64,000 nucleotides of DNA from Celeribacter indicus (GTDB taxonomy: Bacteria > Pseudomonadota > Alphaproteobacteria > Rhodobacterales > Rhodobacteraceae): contig NZ_CP004394.1 of the NCBI RefSeq assembly GCF_000819565.1, forward strand, positions 91,184 through 155,183, read 5' to 3'. How positions within the stretch are numbered: the stretch's first letter is position 1; the number at the start of each line of letters is the position of its first letter. This document shows positions 44,694 through 53,556 of the stretch, in pieces. A model generated the notes under the pieces. That model did no database searches. It was not told the origin of the DNA and saw only the letters and a program-made list of their open reading frames with translations. The translations under genes were made by a program, and so were the position numbers.

Positions 44694-45701
44694 TTACCGC
44701 TCCGCGCCGCGGCTGCGTTGCAGCACCACGGCGAGGATGATCACGACGCCCTGGATCGCGCCGTTGAGATAGGGGCTCACGAAATCCGTGAGGTTGAGGA
44801 TATTGCCGATCAGGCTCAGGATCAGCACCCCGACCACCGTGCCCCAGACGCGGCCGAACCCGCCCTTGAGCAGCGTGCCGCCGATGATCACCGCCGCAAT
44901 CGCCTCGAGCTCCCACAACAGCCCCGTGGCCGAGGAGGCCGAGCCGAGCCGCGGCACGTACATCACCACGGCAAAGCCGACGAGCAGCCCGAGCAGCGCA
45001 TAGGTCGCAAGCCGCACCCGGATCACCGAAACGGCGGAGAAGCGGGCGACCTTTTCATTCGAGCCGATGGCCGCGCAATGCCGTCCGAAGGCGGTGTGGC
45101 GCATCACCACCTCCCCGATCAGGGCGACGACGAAAAAGGCGATGATCGGCCAGCTCACCCCGAAGAGGCCGCCGTAATAGACCGGGCGATAGAGTTCGCG
45201 CATCTCGAACCCGAGGCTGAGCGTCCCGCCATCCGCGAGCCATGTGATGAGCGAGCGATAGATGCCCATCGTGCCGAGCGTGACGATGAAGGCCTCGATC
45301 CCCACCTTCGTGATCAGCACACCGTTGATCAGCCCCGCCACGAGCCCCGCGAGCAGCGCGACCGCGATCCCGATCAGGATCACCGGCAGGCTCACGCCCA
45401 GACGGTCGGTCAGCACGTTCATGGTGAGGATCATCAGCCCGGCGATGAAGGCCGCCATCGACCCTACCGAGAGGTCGAGCCCGCCCGCCGTGATGACGAA
45501 TGTCATGCCCACGGCGATGATGCCGATAAAGGCCGAGCGCGCGAGCACATTGGTGATGTTCGCATAGCTCAGGAAATTCGGATTGAGCGCCATACCGATG
45601 AGGATCAGCGCGATCAGCGCCACGATGGGCCCGATCACCTTGAGATCCACACGCCTGCGCGGCGTCCTGCGCGCAGTCTTTTCCGTCACGGCGGATGTCA
45701 T
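44694..45701 (-). CDS. Ribose-type ABC sugar permease
   Basis: 335 aa, RbsC family. Signature GMTFVITAGGLDLSVGSMAAF, GIEAFIVTLGTMGIYRSL and AIAAVIIGGTLLKGGFGRVWGTVVG. Start overlaps the ATPase stop by four bases (ATGA), so it is coupled to it. Confidence 0.93.
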   Translation of the reverse strand: MTSAVTEKTARRTPRRRVDLKVIGPIVALIALILIGMALNPNFLSYANITNVLARSAFIGIIAVGMTFVITAGGLDLSVGSMAAFIAGLMILTMNVLTDRLGVSLPVILIGIAVALLAGLVAGLINGVLITKVGIEAFIVTLGTMGIYRSLITWLADGGTLSLGFEMRELYRPVYYGGLFGVSWPIIAFFVVALIGEVVMRHTAFGRHCAAIGSNEKVARFSAVSVIRVRLATYALLGLLVGFAVVMYVPRLGSASSATGLLWELEAIAAVIIGGTLLKGGFGRVWGTVVGVLILSLIGNILNLTDFVSPYLNGAIQGVVIILAVVLQRSRGAER

Positions 45702-47200
45702 GCCGCGTCCTCCCCGCTCGTCGCCAGCCCCATCGCGAGACGGACGATCATTCCTTCGTTGACCTCGTCGCCCTCGACCTCTCCGACGACGCGCCCGGCA
45801 TGCATCACCAGCGCGCGCGACACGAGGCCGATCAGCTCCGGCATTTCGGAGGAGATGACGACGATCGACCGCCCCTCCGCCGCCAGCCCGGCGATCAGGT
45901 CGTAGATCTGCTGTTTCGTGCCGATGTCGATGCCGCGCGTCGGCTCGTCGATCAGGATCACCTGCGGATCGCTCAGCAGCGTCTTGGCGAGCAAGAGCTT
46001 CTGCTGGTTGCCGCCCGACAGGTTGCCCACCGGCATCTCGCGCGAGGGCGCGCGGATCGCGAAATCGGCAATCGCCCGGTCGAGCGCCGCCTCTTCCGCC
46101 TTGCGGTCGATGAGCACCCGCCCGAACCGCTCGAGCAGCGGCAGGGTCAGGTTCTCCCGCAGCCCCTTGTCGAGCAAGAGCCCCGCACCCTTCCGGTCCT
46201 CGGTGAGATAGACGAGCCCCGCCGCCATCGCCGCGCGCACATCGCCGGGCGGCAGCTCCCGGCCGTTCACCCGCACGCTGCCGCTGCGCCGGCGCAGCCC
46301 CGCGATGGCCTCGGCAAGCTCGGTGCGCCCCGATCCGACCAGCCCGCCGATGCCGAGGATCTCCCCCCGGCGCAGCGTGAGGCCGGCCCCCTCGACGACG
46401 CCCGGCACGGAAAGATCCGCGACCTCGAGCACGACCTCGGGCTGCGGCACGGCCTTCGCGGGATAGAGATCGGAAAGCTCGCGCCCGACCATCGCCGCCG
46501 CCATCTCGTCCTCGGTGATGTCGGACACCGGCGCGGACCTGACCATGGTCCCGTCGCGCAGCACCGTCACCCGGTCGCAGATCCGCTTCACCTCCGACAG
46601 CTTGTGCGAGGTGTAGAGGATCGCGACGCCCTCCTCGCGCAGCCGGCGGATCTGGCGGAACAGGATCTCGCATTCGCGCTCGGTCAGCACCGCGGTCGGC
46701 TCGTCCATGATCAGCACCCGCAGATCGCGCGAAAGCGCCTTTGCGATCTCGACCATCTGCTTGTTGGGCACCGAAAGATCGGACACCTGCGTCGCCGGAT
46801 CCACCCGGCATTCGAGCCGCGCGAGCAACTCCTCCGTGCGCGCCCGCATCGCCCCGTGATCGAGGCGCCAGCCCTTTTTCAGCTCCCGCCCGAGGAACAC
46901 GTTCTGATCCACCGTAAGGTGTTCGGCGAGGTTGAATTCCTGATGGATCATCACGATCCCGCGCGCCTCCGCGTCTTTCGAGGAGGCAAAGCGGACCGCC
47001 TGCCCCCCGGCGCGCACCTCCCCCGTCGTCGGGTCGAGATAGCCGGCGAGGATGTTCATCGTCGTGGACTTGCCCGCCCCGTTCTCCCCGATCAGCGCAT
47101 GGACCTCGCCGGGACGGAGCGCGAAATCGACGCCGTGCAGCACCTCGACCGGACCGAAGGACCGCGACACGTCGACAAGTTCGAGGATCGGCGCGCTCAT
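45698..47200 (-). CDS. Ribose-type ABC sugar ATPase, two nucleotide-binding domains
   Basis: 500-aa RbsA-type fusion. N-terminal domain: Walker A GENGAGKST, signature LSVPNKQMVEIAKALSRD, Walker B VLIMDEPTAV. C-terminal domain: degenerate Walker A GLVGSGRTEL as usual in this family, signature LSGGNQQKLLLAKTL, Walker B VILIDEPTRGID. It overlaps both neighbours by four bases. Confidence 0.94.
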   Translation of the reverse strand: MSAPILELVDVSRSFGPVEVLHGVDFALRPGEVHALIGENGAGKSTTMNILAGYLDPTTGEVRAGGQAVRFASSKDAEARGIVMIHQEFNLAEHLTVDQNVFLGRELKKGWRLDHGAMRARTEELLARLECRVDPATQVSDLSVPNKQMVEIAKALSRDLRVLIMDEPTAVLTERECEILFRQIRRLREEGVAILYTSHKLSEVKRICDRVTVLRDGTMVRSAPVSDITEDEMAAAMVGRELSDLYPAKAVPQPEVVLEVADLSVPGVVEGAGLTLRRGEILGIGGLVGSGRTELAEAIAGLRRRSGSVRVNGRELPPGDVRAAMAAGLVYLTEDRKGAGLLLDKGLRENLTLPLLERFGRVLIDRKAEEAALDRAIADFAIRAPSREMPVGNLSGGNQQKLLLAKTLLSDPQVILIDEPTRGIDIGTKQQIYDLIAGLAAEGRSIVVISSEMPELIGLVSRALVMHAGRVVGEVEGDEVNEGMIVRLAMGLATSGEDAA

Positions 47201-48327
47201 GGCAGGATCTCCACCCAGCCGCTCTCCGCCGCGTTCGAGCGGATGCAGGCGTCGATGAAACGCAGCCCCTCGATCCCGTCCGCGATCCCCGGCAGGAGCG
47301 TCTCGATCCGTTCGCCCGCCTGCGCGGCCCGGATCGCGTCCGCGGCCTCGCTGTAGATATTGGCGAACCCTTCGAGATAGCCCTCGGGATGGCCCGCCGG
47401 AACCCGGCTGCCCGCCATCGTCCCCTCCGGCCCGCCGCGGCGCAGCTTCCGCGCGGGCTCGCCCAGCGGCGTGAACCAGAGCGTTTCCGGCGTCTCATGC
47501 GACCAGGCGAGCCCGCCCGTCTCGCCATAGACCCGCAGCTTCAGCCCGTTCTCCGTCCCCGGCGCGACCTGCGAACACCACAACGCCCCCTTCGCGCCCG
47601 AGGCGTAGCGCAGCATCACCTGCGCATTGTCGTCGAGCCGCCGGCCGGGCACGAAGCTCGTGAGATCGGCGGCGAGCCGCGTCGGGCATTCGCCCGTGAC
47701 GAAACGCGCGAGCTGGAACGCATGGGTGCCGATATCCCCGATGGCGCCCCCTGCCCCGGCCCGCGCCGGATCGGTGCGCCAGGCGGCCTGCTTGCTCTCC
47801 ACCGGGGCGGCGAGCCAGTCCTGCGCATATTCGACCTGCACCAGCCGCAGCGGACCGAGCGCGCCCTGCGCCACGAGATCGCGCGCCAGGCGGATCTGCG
47901 GATAGGCGGAATAATTGTGCGTCAGCACAAAAAGCGCGTCCGACGCCGCGACGATCCGCGCAAGCTCCAGCGCCTCCTCGAGCGTCGCGGTCATCGGCTT
48001 GTCGCAGATGACATGGATGCCGCGTTCGAGAAACGCCTTCGCCGCCGCGAAATGCAGGTGGTTCGGGGTGCAGACCGACACCGCCTCGATCCCGTCCTCG
48101 CGGCCGGCCTCCGCACGCGCCATCTCCCGGAAATCGGCATAGCTGCGCTCCGGCGCGAGACCGATCTCCGCCGCGCTCCGCGCCGCCGTCTCCGGTGTCG
48201 AGGACAACGCACCCGCGACAAGATCGAAACGGTTGTCGAGCCGCGCCGCGATCCGGTGCACACCGCCGATCATCGCGCCGAGACCGCCGCCGACCATCCC
48301 GAGGCGAATGGGCCTGTGCCGTTCCAT
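47197..48327 (-). CDS. Gfo/Idh/MocA-family dehydrogenase
   Basis: 376 aa. Rossmann motif LGMVGGGLGAMIGGVHRIAA, then the catalytic Lys of HVICDKPMTATLEEA and GGAIGDIGTHAFQLARFVTG with the general acid/base Asp and His. NAD(P)-dependent oxidation of the imported sugar or polyol. It starts one base after the TIM-barrel gene and overlaps the ATPase start. Confidence 0.9.
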   Translation of the reverse strand: MERHRPIRLGMVGGGLGAMIGGVHRIAARLDNRFDLVAGALSSTPETAARSAAEIGLAPERSYADFREMARAEAGREDGIEAVSVCTPNHLHFAAAKAFLERGIHVICDKPMTATLEEALELARIVAASDALFVLTHNYSAYPQIRLARDLVAQGALGPLRLVQVEYAQDWLAAPVESKQAAWRTDPARAGAGGAIGDIGTHAFQLARFVTGECPTRLAADLTSFVPGRRLDDNAQVMLRYASGAKGALWCSQVAPGTENGLKLRVYGETGGLAWSHETPETLWFTPLGEPARKLRRGGPEGTMAGSRVPAGHPEGYLEGFANIYSEAADAIRAAQAGERIETLLPGIADGIEGLRFIDACIRSNAAESGWVEILP

Positions 48328-48328
48328 C

Positions 48329-49387
48329 TCAGCCCTCCAGCCCGAGCATCTTGCGATTGGCCGCCGCATCCGTGCCGGAGGCCGCGAAATCGTCGAAGGC
48401 ATGATCGGTCACGCGGATGATATGGTCGCGCACGAATTGCGCGCCTTCGCGGGCGCCGTCCTCGGGGTGCTTCAGCGCGCATTCCCATTCCACGACCGCC
48501 CAGCCGTCGAACTCCATCGCCGTGAGCTTCGCAAAGATCGCCTTGAAATCCACCTGCCCGTCGCCGGGACTGCGGAACCGGCCCGCGCGCTCGACCCAGC
48601 CCTGGTAGCCGCCATAGACGCCCTGCCGCCCGGTCGGGTTGAACTCCGCGTCCTTGACATGGAACATGCCGATCCGCTCGGCGTAGATGTCGAGATTGTC
48701 GAGGTAATCGAGCTGTTGCAGCACGTAATGCGACGGATCGTAGAGCATCATCGCGGACGGGTGCTGATCGACGCGGTCGAGGAACATCTCGAAACTGACC
48801 CCGTCATGCAGATCCTCGCCGGGATGGATCTCGAAACAGATCTTCACCCCCTTGTCGGCGGCATGGTCGAGCAGCGGGCGCCAGCGCGCCGCCAGCTCGT
48901 CGAAGGCCGCCTCGATCAGCCCCGCCGGGCGCTGCGGCCAGGGATAGACATAGGGCCACGCGAGCGCGCCGGAAAAAGCCGCCATGCGGTCGAGCCCGAG
49001 CCGGGCGGAGGCGTCGATGGTCTTCTTCACCTGATCGACCGCCCAGTCCTGCCGCGCCTTCGGATTGCCGCGCACCGCTTCGGGCGCGAAACCGTCGAAG
49101 GCGATGTCATAGGCGGGATGGACCGCGACGAGCTGGCCCTGGACATGGGCCGACAGCTCGGTGATCTCCACCCCGTGCGCCGCGGCGCGGGATCTGATCT
49201 CGTCGCAATATTCCGCCGAGGCGGCGGCGCGGTCGAGGTCGATGAGCGACGCCTCGCCGCTCGGCACCTGCACGCCCTCGTATCCGCAGCCCGCGGCCCA
49301 TTCCACGATCGCATCGAAACTGTCGAACGGCGGCTCCGCGCCGACGAACTGCGCCAGGAACAGACCCGGCCCTTTCAGTGTTCGCAT
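48329..49387 (-). CDS. Sugar phosphate isomerase/epimerase-family TIM barrel
   Basis: 352 aa (AP-endonuclease-2 fold). Metal ligands are suggested by CFEIHPGEDLHDG, MLYDPSHYVLQQLDYL, GMFHVKDAEF and AVVEWECALKHPEDG. Usually isomerises or dehydrates the keto-sugar made by a partner Gfo/Idh enzyme, which here is the next gene. First gene of the operon, under the LacI operator. Confidence 0.88.
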   Translation of the reverse strand: MRTLKGPGLFLAQFVGAEPPFDSFDAIVEWAAGCGYEGVQVPSGEASLIDLDRAAASAEYCDEIRSRAAAHGVEITELSAHVQGQLVAVHPAYDIAFDGFAPEAVRGNPKARQDWAVDQVKKTIDASARLGLDRMAAFSGALAWPYVYPWPQRPAGLIEAAFDELAARWRPLLDHAADKGVKICFEIHPGEDLHDGVSFEMFLDRVDQHPSAMMLYDPSHYVLQQLDYLDNLDIYAERIGMFHVKDAEFNPTGRQGVYGGYQGWVERAGRFRSPGDGQVDFKAIFAKLTAMEFDGWAVVEWECALKHPEDGAREGAQFVRDHIIRVTDHAFDDFAASGTDAAANRKMLGLEG

Positions 49388-49411
49388 CTCTCCTCCCGCC
49401 GATTCTGCATA

Positions 49412-49425
49412 TGTAATCGGTTACA
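49412..49425. promoter_or_regulatory. LacI-family operator
   Basis: TGTAATCGGTTACA, an inverted repeat with the central CG that LacI proteins read. It is followed by a second, imperfect half set ending CCGTTACA (49430-49437). It lies 25 bases before the sugar operon and 82 bases before lacI, so could repress both. Confidence 0.8.
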
Positions 49426-49506
49426 TAAACCGTTACACACAATGAAATGGTTTTCAACAGCCGCAATCGCATCTAGGTTTCACGAAGCCCAGGAAAAGGA
49501 CCGCCG

Positions 49507-50526
49507 GTGAGAGATCCCGTCAAACCGCCACGCATCCACGATGTCGCAAAGCTCGCCGGCGTCTCCGTCGCGACGGTGAGCCGGGTGCTGTCGAACCCCG
49601 CCATCGTCTCCGAAACCACCCGGATCGCGGTGGAAAAGGCCGTGGCCGAAACCGGCTATCGCGTCAATCTCACCGCCCGCAACCTGCGCCAGCAACAGGT
49701 GGGCGCGGTGCTCGCCCTCGTGCCGAATCTCGCCAACCCGTTCTTCTCCGAAATCCTGTCGGGGATCTCGCGCGTGCTGCGCGAGGAGGGGATGAACCTT
49801 CTCGTGCTCGACACCCGCGCCCATGACGGGCAACCCGACATGAAGGCGGTGCAGCCCTATCTCACGCGCTCCCATGCCGACGGGGTGCTCGTGCTCGACG
49901 GCGGTCTCGACCCGGAGCCGTTCCGCGCCCCCTCCTGCCCGCCGGTGCTCCAGGCCTGCGAATGGATCGAAGGGCTCGGGGCACCGCGCGTCTTTGCCGA
50001 CAACGAGGCCGGGGCGCGGCTCGCCATCGACCATCTCGCGGGGCTCGGCCACCGCCGGATCGCGCATCTGACCGGACCTGCGGAAAACTGCCTGACCGTC
50101 GCCCGCGCGCAGGGCGTCGCCAGCGGGATCGCGGCGGCAGGGCTCCCCTCCCCGGCGCGGTTCGAGGGCGATTTCAAGCTGCGCTCGGGCGCGCAGGCGG
50201 CACAGGCCTTCCTCGCCATGGCCGACCGCCCCACCGCCATCTTCTGCGACAATGACGAGATGGCGCTCGGCCTGCTGCACGGCCTCGTGCGCGGCGGGCT
50301 GCGCGTGCCGGAGGATATTTCCGTGGTCGGCTTCGACAATCTGGAGATGTCCGCCTATGCCCTGCCGCCGCTGACCACGATCCGCCAGCGCCGCGCGCGG
50401 ATCGGCAACCGCGCGGCGGAGCTCCTGCTGAAACGCCGCCGCGAAAGCCTCGGCGACGGCTATACCGAGGTGATGCCCGTCGAGCTCATCCTGCGCGAAA
50501 GCACGGCGCCCCCCGCACAGGGCTGA
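49507..50526 (+). CDS. LacI-family transcriptional regulator
   Basis: 339 aa starting at GTG, behind AGGAAAAGGA. HTH IHDVAKLAGVSVATVSRVLSNP with the hinge helix NLTARNLRQQQ, then a PBP-I sensor domain (VGAVLALVPNLANPFFSEILSGI ... GFDNLEMSAYALPPLTTIRQ). It is divergent from the sugar ABC operon and probably represses it until the sugar binds. Confidence 0.93.
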   Translation: MRDPVKPPRIHDVAKLAGVSVATVSRVLSNPAIVSETTRIAVEKAVAETGYRVNLTARNLRQQQVGAVLALVPNLANPFFSEILSGISRVLREEGMNLLVLDTRAHDGQPDMKAVQPYLTRSHADGVLVLDGGLDPEPFRAPSCPPVLQACEWIEGLGAPRVFADNEAGARLAIDHLAGLGHRRIAHLTGPAENCLTVARAQGVASGIAAAGLPSPARFEGDFKLRSGAQAAQAFLAMADRPTAIFCDNDEMALGLLHGLVRGGLRVPEDISVVGFDNLEMSAYALPPLTTIRQRRARIGNRAAELLLKRRRESLGDGYTEVMPVELILRESTAPPAQG

Positions 50527-50541
50527 GGCCGCCGCGCCCCG

Positions 50542-50997
50542 TCAGTCCGCCCTCTCGATCCGCACCGGCAGCTCGCCCCCGGTCAGAAGCGCGTCGATCG
50601 GCCCGTCGAATGCGCCGAGGCGCACGAGCCCGTGCGAGTCGCTGAACGGCTTGTAGAAGATCGCGAGATTGCCCCAGGGCGCATAAAGCGTGATGTCCCC
50701 GGTCTCCGGCTTGTAGCTCGCCGGCGCCCCGGTCGTGTCGAGCGCGCGCGGCAGGTCCGCGATCTTCTCGATCCCGTGATAGTCGCTGAGCGTGAGCTCG
50801 AGCGGCAGGAGCGCGGCGAAATCGCGCCCCGCCGGCGTGTCGTCGAGCGTGGCGGGCAGGACGGTGTCGCCCACGATCACTTCGATTGCGGTCATCTCGG
50901 TGCCTTTCGTCTCGGGGTCCGCGGCCTCTGCGCCCCCCGCGAGCAGGCAGGCGATCAGCATGGCGGTCCCGGTGCGGTTCCTGCGGATCTCGGTCAT
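50542..50997 (-). CDS. Exported cyclophilin-like fold protein
   Basis: 151 aa. An N-terminal signal (TAMLIACLLAGGAEA) is followed by a cyclophilin-like domain: PATLDDTPAGRDFAALLPLELTLSDYHGIEKIADLPRAL and GDITLYAPWGNLAIFYKPF. Function unknown; homologues often occur with cupins, CMD proteins and LysR regulators, as here. It is the first of the genes preceded by the TCATGA-N7-TCATGA motif (51076-51094), with a likely -10 TAGATT at 51027-51032. Confidence 0.82.
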   Translation of the reverse strand: MTEIRRNRTGTAMLIACLLAGGAEAADPETKGTEMTAIEVIVGDTVLPATLDDTPAGRDFAALLPLELTLSDYHGIEKIADLPRALDTTGAPASYKPETGDITLYAPWGNLAIFYKPFSDSHGLVRLGAFDGPIDALLTGGELPVRIERAD

Positions 50998-51075
50998 CTG
51001 GCGGGCCCCTGTTTCGGTCTGTCCCCAATCTAGGGCGGAACGCCGCGCGGATCATGTCCCGCGCGCCACTTGCAC

Positions 51076-51094
51076 TCATGAAACAGGCTCATGA
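51076..51094 (-). promoter_or_regulatory. LysR-type operator, copy 1
   Basis: TCATGA-N7-TCATGA upstream of the cyclophilin-like gene. The -10 candidate TAGATT starts 62 bases from the first base of the site. Confidence 0.65.
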
Positions 51095-51144
51095 AATCGC
51101 GATCCATGCGGGCGGCCATGCGGGAGGAGCCGGCGGAAGAGGTC

Positions 51145-51163
51145 TCATGAAACGCCTTCATGA
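51145..51163 (+). promoter_or_regulatory. LysR-type operator, copy 2 (separated from its gene by an IS)
   Basis: CTCATGAA-N5-TTCATGAG, perfect arms. If the mobile element 51209-53490 and one TA duplicate are removed, a -10 like TAGATG begins 62 bases downstream and the cupin gene at 53557 about 110-130 bases downstream, the same geometry as the other copies. Confidence 0.65.
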
Positions 51164-51269
51164 GTGCCATCGGCCTGCGGGACATGATCCCCGCGCTGCC
51201 GGGCCCTAGGCTCAGGACCCATTGATTTGTCGGGCTTGTCGTGATTCACGGCTCCGCAAGGAGGCCGAT

Positions 51270-52030
51270 ATGACGAGCAACTTGTTCTGGTTGACGGAGG
51301 CGCAGATGGAGCGCCTTCGGCCCTTCTTCCCAAAGAGCCATGGGCGCCCTCGCGTTGATGATCGTCGTGTCCTGAGCGGCATTATCTTCATCAATCGCAA
51401 CGGCTTGAGGTGGTGTGACGCGCCTTCGGAGTATGGGCCTCCAAAGACGCTCTACAACCGCTGGAAGCGATGGAGCGAGCTCGGTGTCTTTGCCAGGATC
51501 TTCGAGGGGCTGGCCGCGGAGGCCCCTGAGCCCGAGACCATCATGATCGATGCAACCTACCTGAAGGCGCATCGCACGGCATCCAGCCTGCGAGCAAAAA
51601 AGGGGGGCGCGGACGCCTCATCGGCCGAACGAAAGGCGGAATGAACACAAAGCTCCACGCGGTCACTGACGGCGAGGGCCGCCCCCTGCGCTTCTTCATG
51701 TCCGCGGGCCAAGTGAGCGACTATACCGGCGCACGGGCGATGCTGCGCGATCTCCCACCTGCGAAGTGGTTTCTCGGCGATCGCGGCTATGATGCCGATT
51801 GGCTCAGAGAAAGTCTGCAAGACAAGGGCTTGCGGGTCTGCATCCCGGGCCGAAAGGGACGGAAGACACCAGTCCGATACGATCGGCGACGCTACAAGCG
51901 CCGCAACCGGATCGAGATCATGTTCGGCAGACTGAAGGACTGGAGGCGCGTTGCAACCCGCTACGACAGGTGCCCGAAGGTTTTTCTCTCAGCCATCGCC
52001 CTCGCCGCAACCGTCCTTTTCTGGCTATGA
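51270..52030 (+). CDS. IS5-family DDE transposase made by -1 frameshifting
   Basis: Two overlapping frames: the first (51270-51644, MTSNLFWLTEAQMERLRPFF) carries the N-terminal domain and the first catalytic Asp in MIDATYLKAH; the second (51641-52030) carries the second Asp in FLGDRGYDADW and the Glu in YKRRNRIEIMFGRLKDWRR. An A6G6 run at 51596-51607 is a classic slippery site for joining them. Start after AAGGAGGCCGAT. The reading frames are intact, but the right terminal repeat is separated by the inserted IS110 element, so mobility is doubtful. Confidence 0.88.
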
Positions 52031-52132
52031 GATGCTGTAACGGGGCCTGCGTCACGCACGACCGTTGCCACTTGTCAGATCAGCACCGCGCTGTCGCCAT
52101 TCCCGTATTGAACCCAGATGGAGGATGACGGG

Positions 52133-53161
52133 ATGAAGCTATTTATTGGATTGGATGTGTCGTTGGCGAAGACCGCAGTTTGTGTGGTCAGCGAGCATGG
52201 CCAGATCGTCAAAGAGGCGGAGACTGAAAGTGAACCGGAAGCTTTGGCGCATTGGTTGGACGAACTTGACGGCAGTATCGCAGCGATTGGCCTGGAGGCC
52301 GGGCCACTGTCGCAATGGCTGCACAGAGGGCTGACCGAAGCTGGACTGGAAGCGGTGCTCATGGAAACGCGCCAGGTGAAAGGAGCGTTGAAGGCGATGC
52401 CGATCAAGACGGATCGCCGCGATGCAGAAGGGATTGCACGCCTTCTTCATCTCGGCTGGTTCCGCCCGGTTCACTGTAAATCCGTCTCTGCTCAGGAAAC
52501 CCGGGCAGTTCTCGGCGCTCGAAAGGCTATCCAGCAGAACATGATCGCTCTGGAAATGTCGGTGCGCGGATTGCTGCGGAACTTTGGCCTCAAGGTCGGT
52601 GCGATCTCCCGCGGCAAGTTCGAGACACGCATTCGGGAATTGGCAGATGGCAATCCGATGCTGGAAGCCGCGACTGAACCGATGCTGCGGGCCCGAGCGT
52701 CCCTACGACAGGAACTGGCCGATCTCGAAAAGTGCGTGCGGCGGTTGGCCTGGGATGATCCGGTTTGCCAACGCCTTATGTCGATGCCAGGAATCGGTGT
52801 CGTCGTAGCACTGACATTTCGTGCTGCGGTCGATGATCCGGCCCGCTTTCGGTCTTCGAAAAGGGTCGGACCCTGGGTTGGTTTGACGCCTTCACGCAAC
52901 CAGTCCGGTGAACGGGACGTGTCGGGTGGTATAACCAAAGCTGGCGATGTCAATCTGAGAAGGGCGTTGTGCCAGGCTGCAACTGTCATGATGAACCGTG
53001 GCCGATCGACTTGGCTGAGAACGTGGGGAGCCCAACTCGTGCAGCGGCGCGGACGCAAAGTTGCGATGGTCGCCCTCGCACGCCGCATCGCTGTCATACT
53101 GCATCGGATTTGGGTCGATGGCACAACCTTCCAATCAGATGCGGCGCCAAACCCTGCCTAA
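52133..53161 (+). CDS. IS110-family DEDD recombinase
   Basis: 342 aa. N-terminal RuvC-like DEDD domain: LFIGLDVSLAKTAVCVV, AIGLEAGPL, and PIKTDRRDAEGIARLLHLG. The C-terminal Tnp_20 domain has LMSMPGIGVVVALTFRAAVDDPARF and VGPWVGLTPSRNQSGERDVSGG. Start after GGAGGATGACGGG; an in-frame ATG 15 bases upstream is the alternative. It is intact and probably active, guided by the RNA encoded in the 3' end. Confidence 0.92.
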   Translation: MKLFIGLDVSLAKTAVCVVSEHGQIVKEAETESEPEALAHWLDELDGSIAAIGLEAGPLSQWLHRGLTEAGLEAVLMETRQVKGALKAMPIKTDRRDAEGIARLLHLGWFRPVHCKSVSAQETRAVLGARKAIQQNMIALEMSVRGLLRNFGLKVGAISRGKFETRIRELADGNPMLEAATEPMLRARASLRQELADLEKCVRRLAWDDPVCQRLMSMPGIGVVVALTFRAAVDDPARFRSSKRVGPWVGLTPSRNQSGERDVSGGITKAGDVNLRRALCQAATVMMNRGRSTWLRTWGAQLVQRRGRKVAMVALARRIAVILHRIWVDGTTFQSDAAPNPA

Positions 53162-53479
53162 CAGGATGACACCCCACCCGTTGCCTGCCTGATCGCAGGC
53201 CTTTGAGGTCCCGCAGGGACGTGGTTCCGATGATGCCGTGGTCAGGACTGTCGCTGGTTTTTGCCAAGCACGCCTATGAGATGGGCACATCGGAATTACA
53301 TCGAACCAGCATCATGTTGGCAGCCATCGCGCTGACCACGAACCGAAGCATGTTCCCCAAGGATCTCAGCTATAGGCCGCGAAGGAAGCCAGGACCGGCA
53401 CCAAGTATATCAAAGTAACCTCTACGGCGGGTCAATTGTTGTGCGCAAAACCGCTTGACTGGGACGCCCCCGTTACCGA
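53162..53479 (+). ncRNA. Putative bridge RNA region of the IS1111 element
   Basis: Non-coding 3' end with two stem-loops that look like target and donor loops. Target loop: outer stem CCGATG-a-TGCC with GGCA-CATCGG (53227-53237/53284-53293), 5' guide TCAGGACT (53242-53249), inner hairpin GCTGG...CCA-a-GC (53253-53269), 3' guide CTATGAG (53274-53280). The guides match the two sides of the occupied target. Donor loop: CAGCATC (53307-53313), hairpin TGGCAGC...GCTG-a-CCA, ACCGAAG (53342-53348), matching the element's own ends. A short open frame here (53203-53418) is therefore not called as a gene. Confidence 0.7.
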
Positions 53480-53556
53480 AGTCCTGAGCCTAGATGTCCC
53501 GATGCACCCCGACCAGACCGGCCGCAGGCCGCCCCCCATATCAGGAGACGACCAAG

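Larger units (their letters stand above)
52032..53479 (+). mobile_element. IS110/IS1111-family insertion sequence nested in the IS5 element
   Basis: Inserted at CTATG-AG-TCCTGAGCC, the junction between the IS5 transposase stop and its right terminal repeat; AG (CT on the other strand) is present at both junctions. Subterminal inverted repeats GTAACGGGG (52037-52045) and CCCCGTTAC (53468-53476) are the mark of the IS1111 subgroup. About 100 bases precede the transposase and about 318 follow it. Confidence 0.85.
51209..53490 (+). mobile_element. IS5-family (IS427-type) insertion sequence, interrupted by an IS110-family element
   Basis: Terminal repeats GGCTCAGGAC (51209) and GTCCTGAGCC (ending 53490), flanked by TA on both sides (51207-51208 and 53491-53492), the expected target duplication. 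Subtracting the 1450-base insert leaves 832 bases, a normal IS427-group size. The base composition is visibly less GC-rich than the surrounding genes. Confidence 0.85.

Noticed and set aside
51644-52030. Reading the IS5 transposase as a pseudogene because of its frame break
   Set aside because: The A6G6 slippery run and the -1 overlap are the normal programmed frameshift of this IS group; all catalytic residues are present.
53203-53418. A 71-codon open frame inside the IS1111 element
   Set aside because: It covers the stem-loops and guide segments of the putative bridge RNA and resembles no protein family I know.
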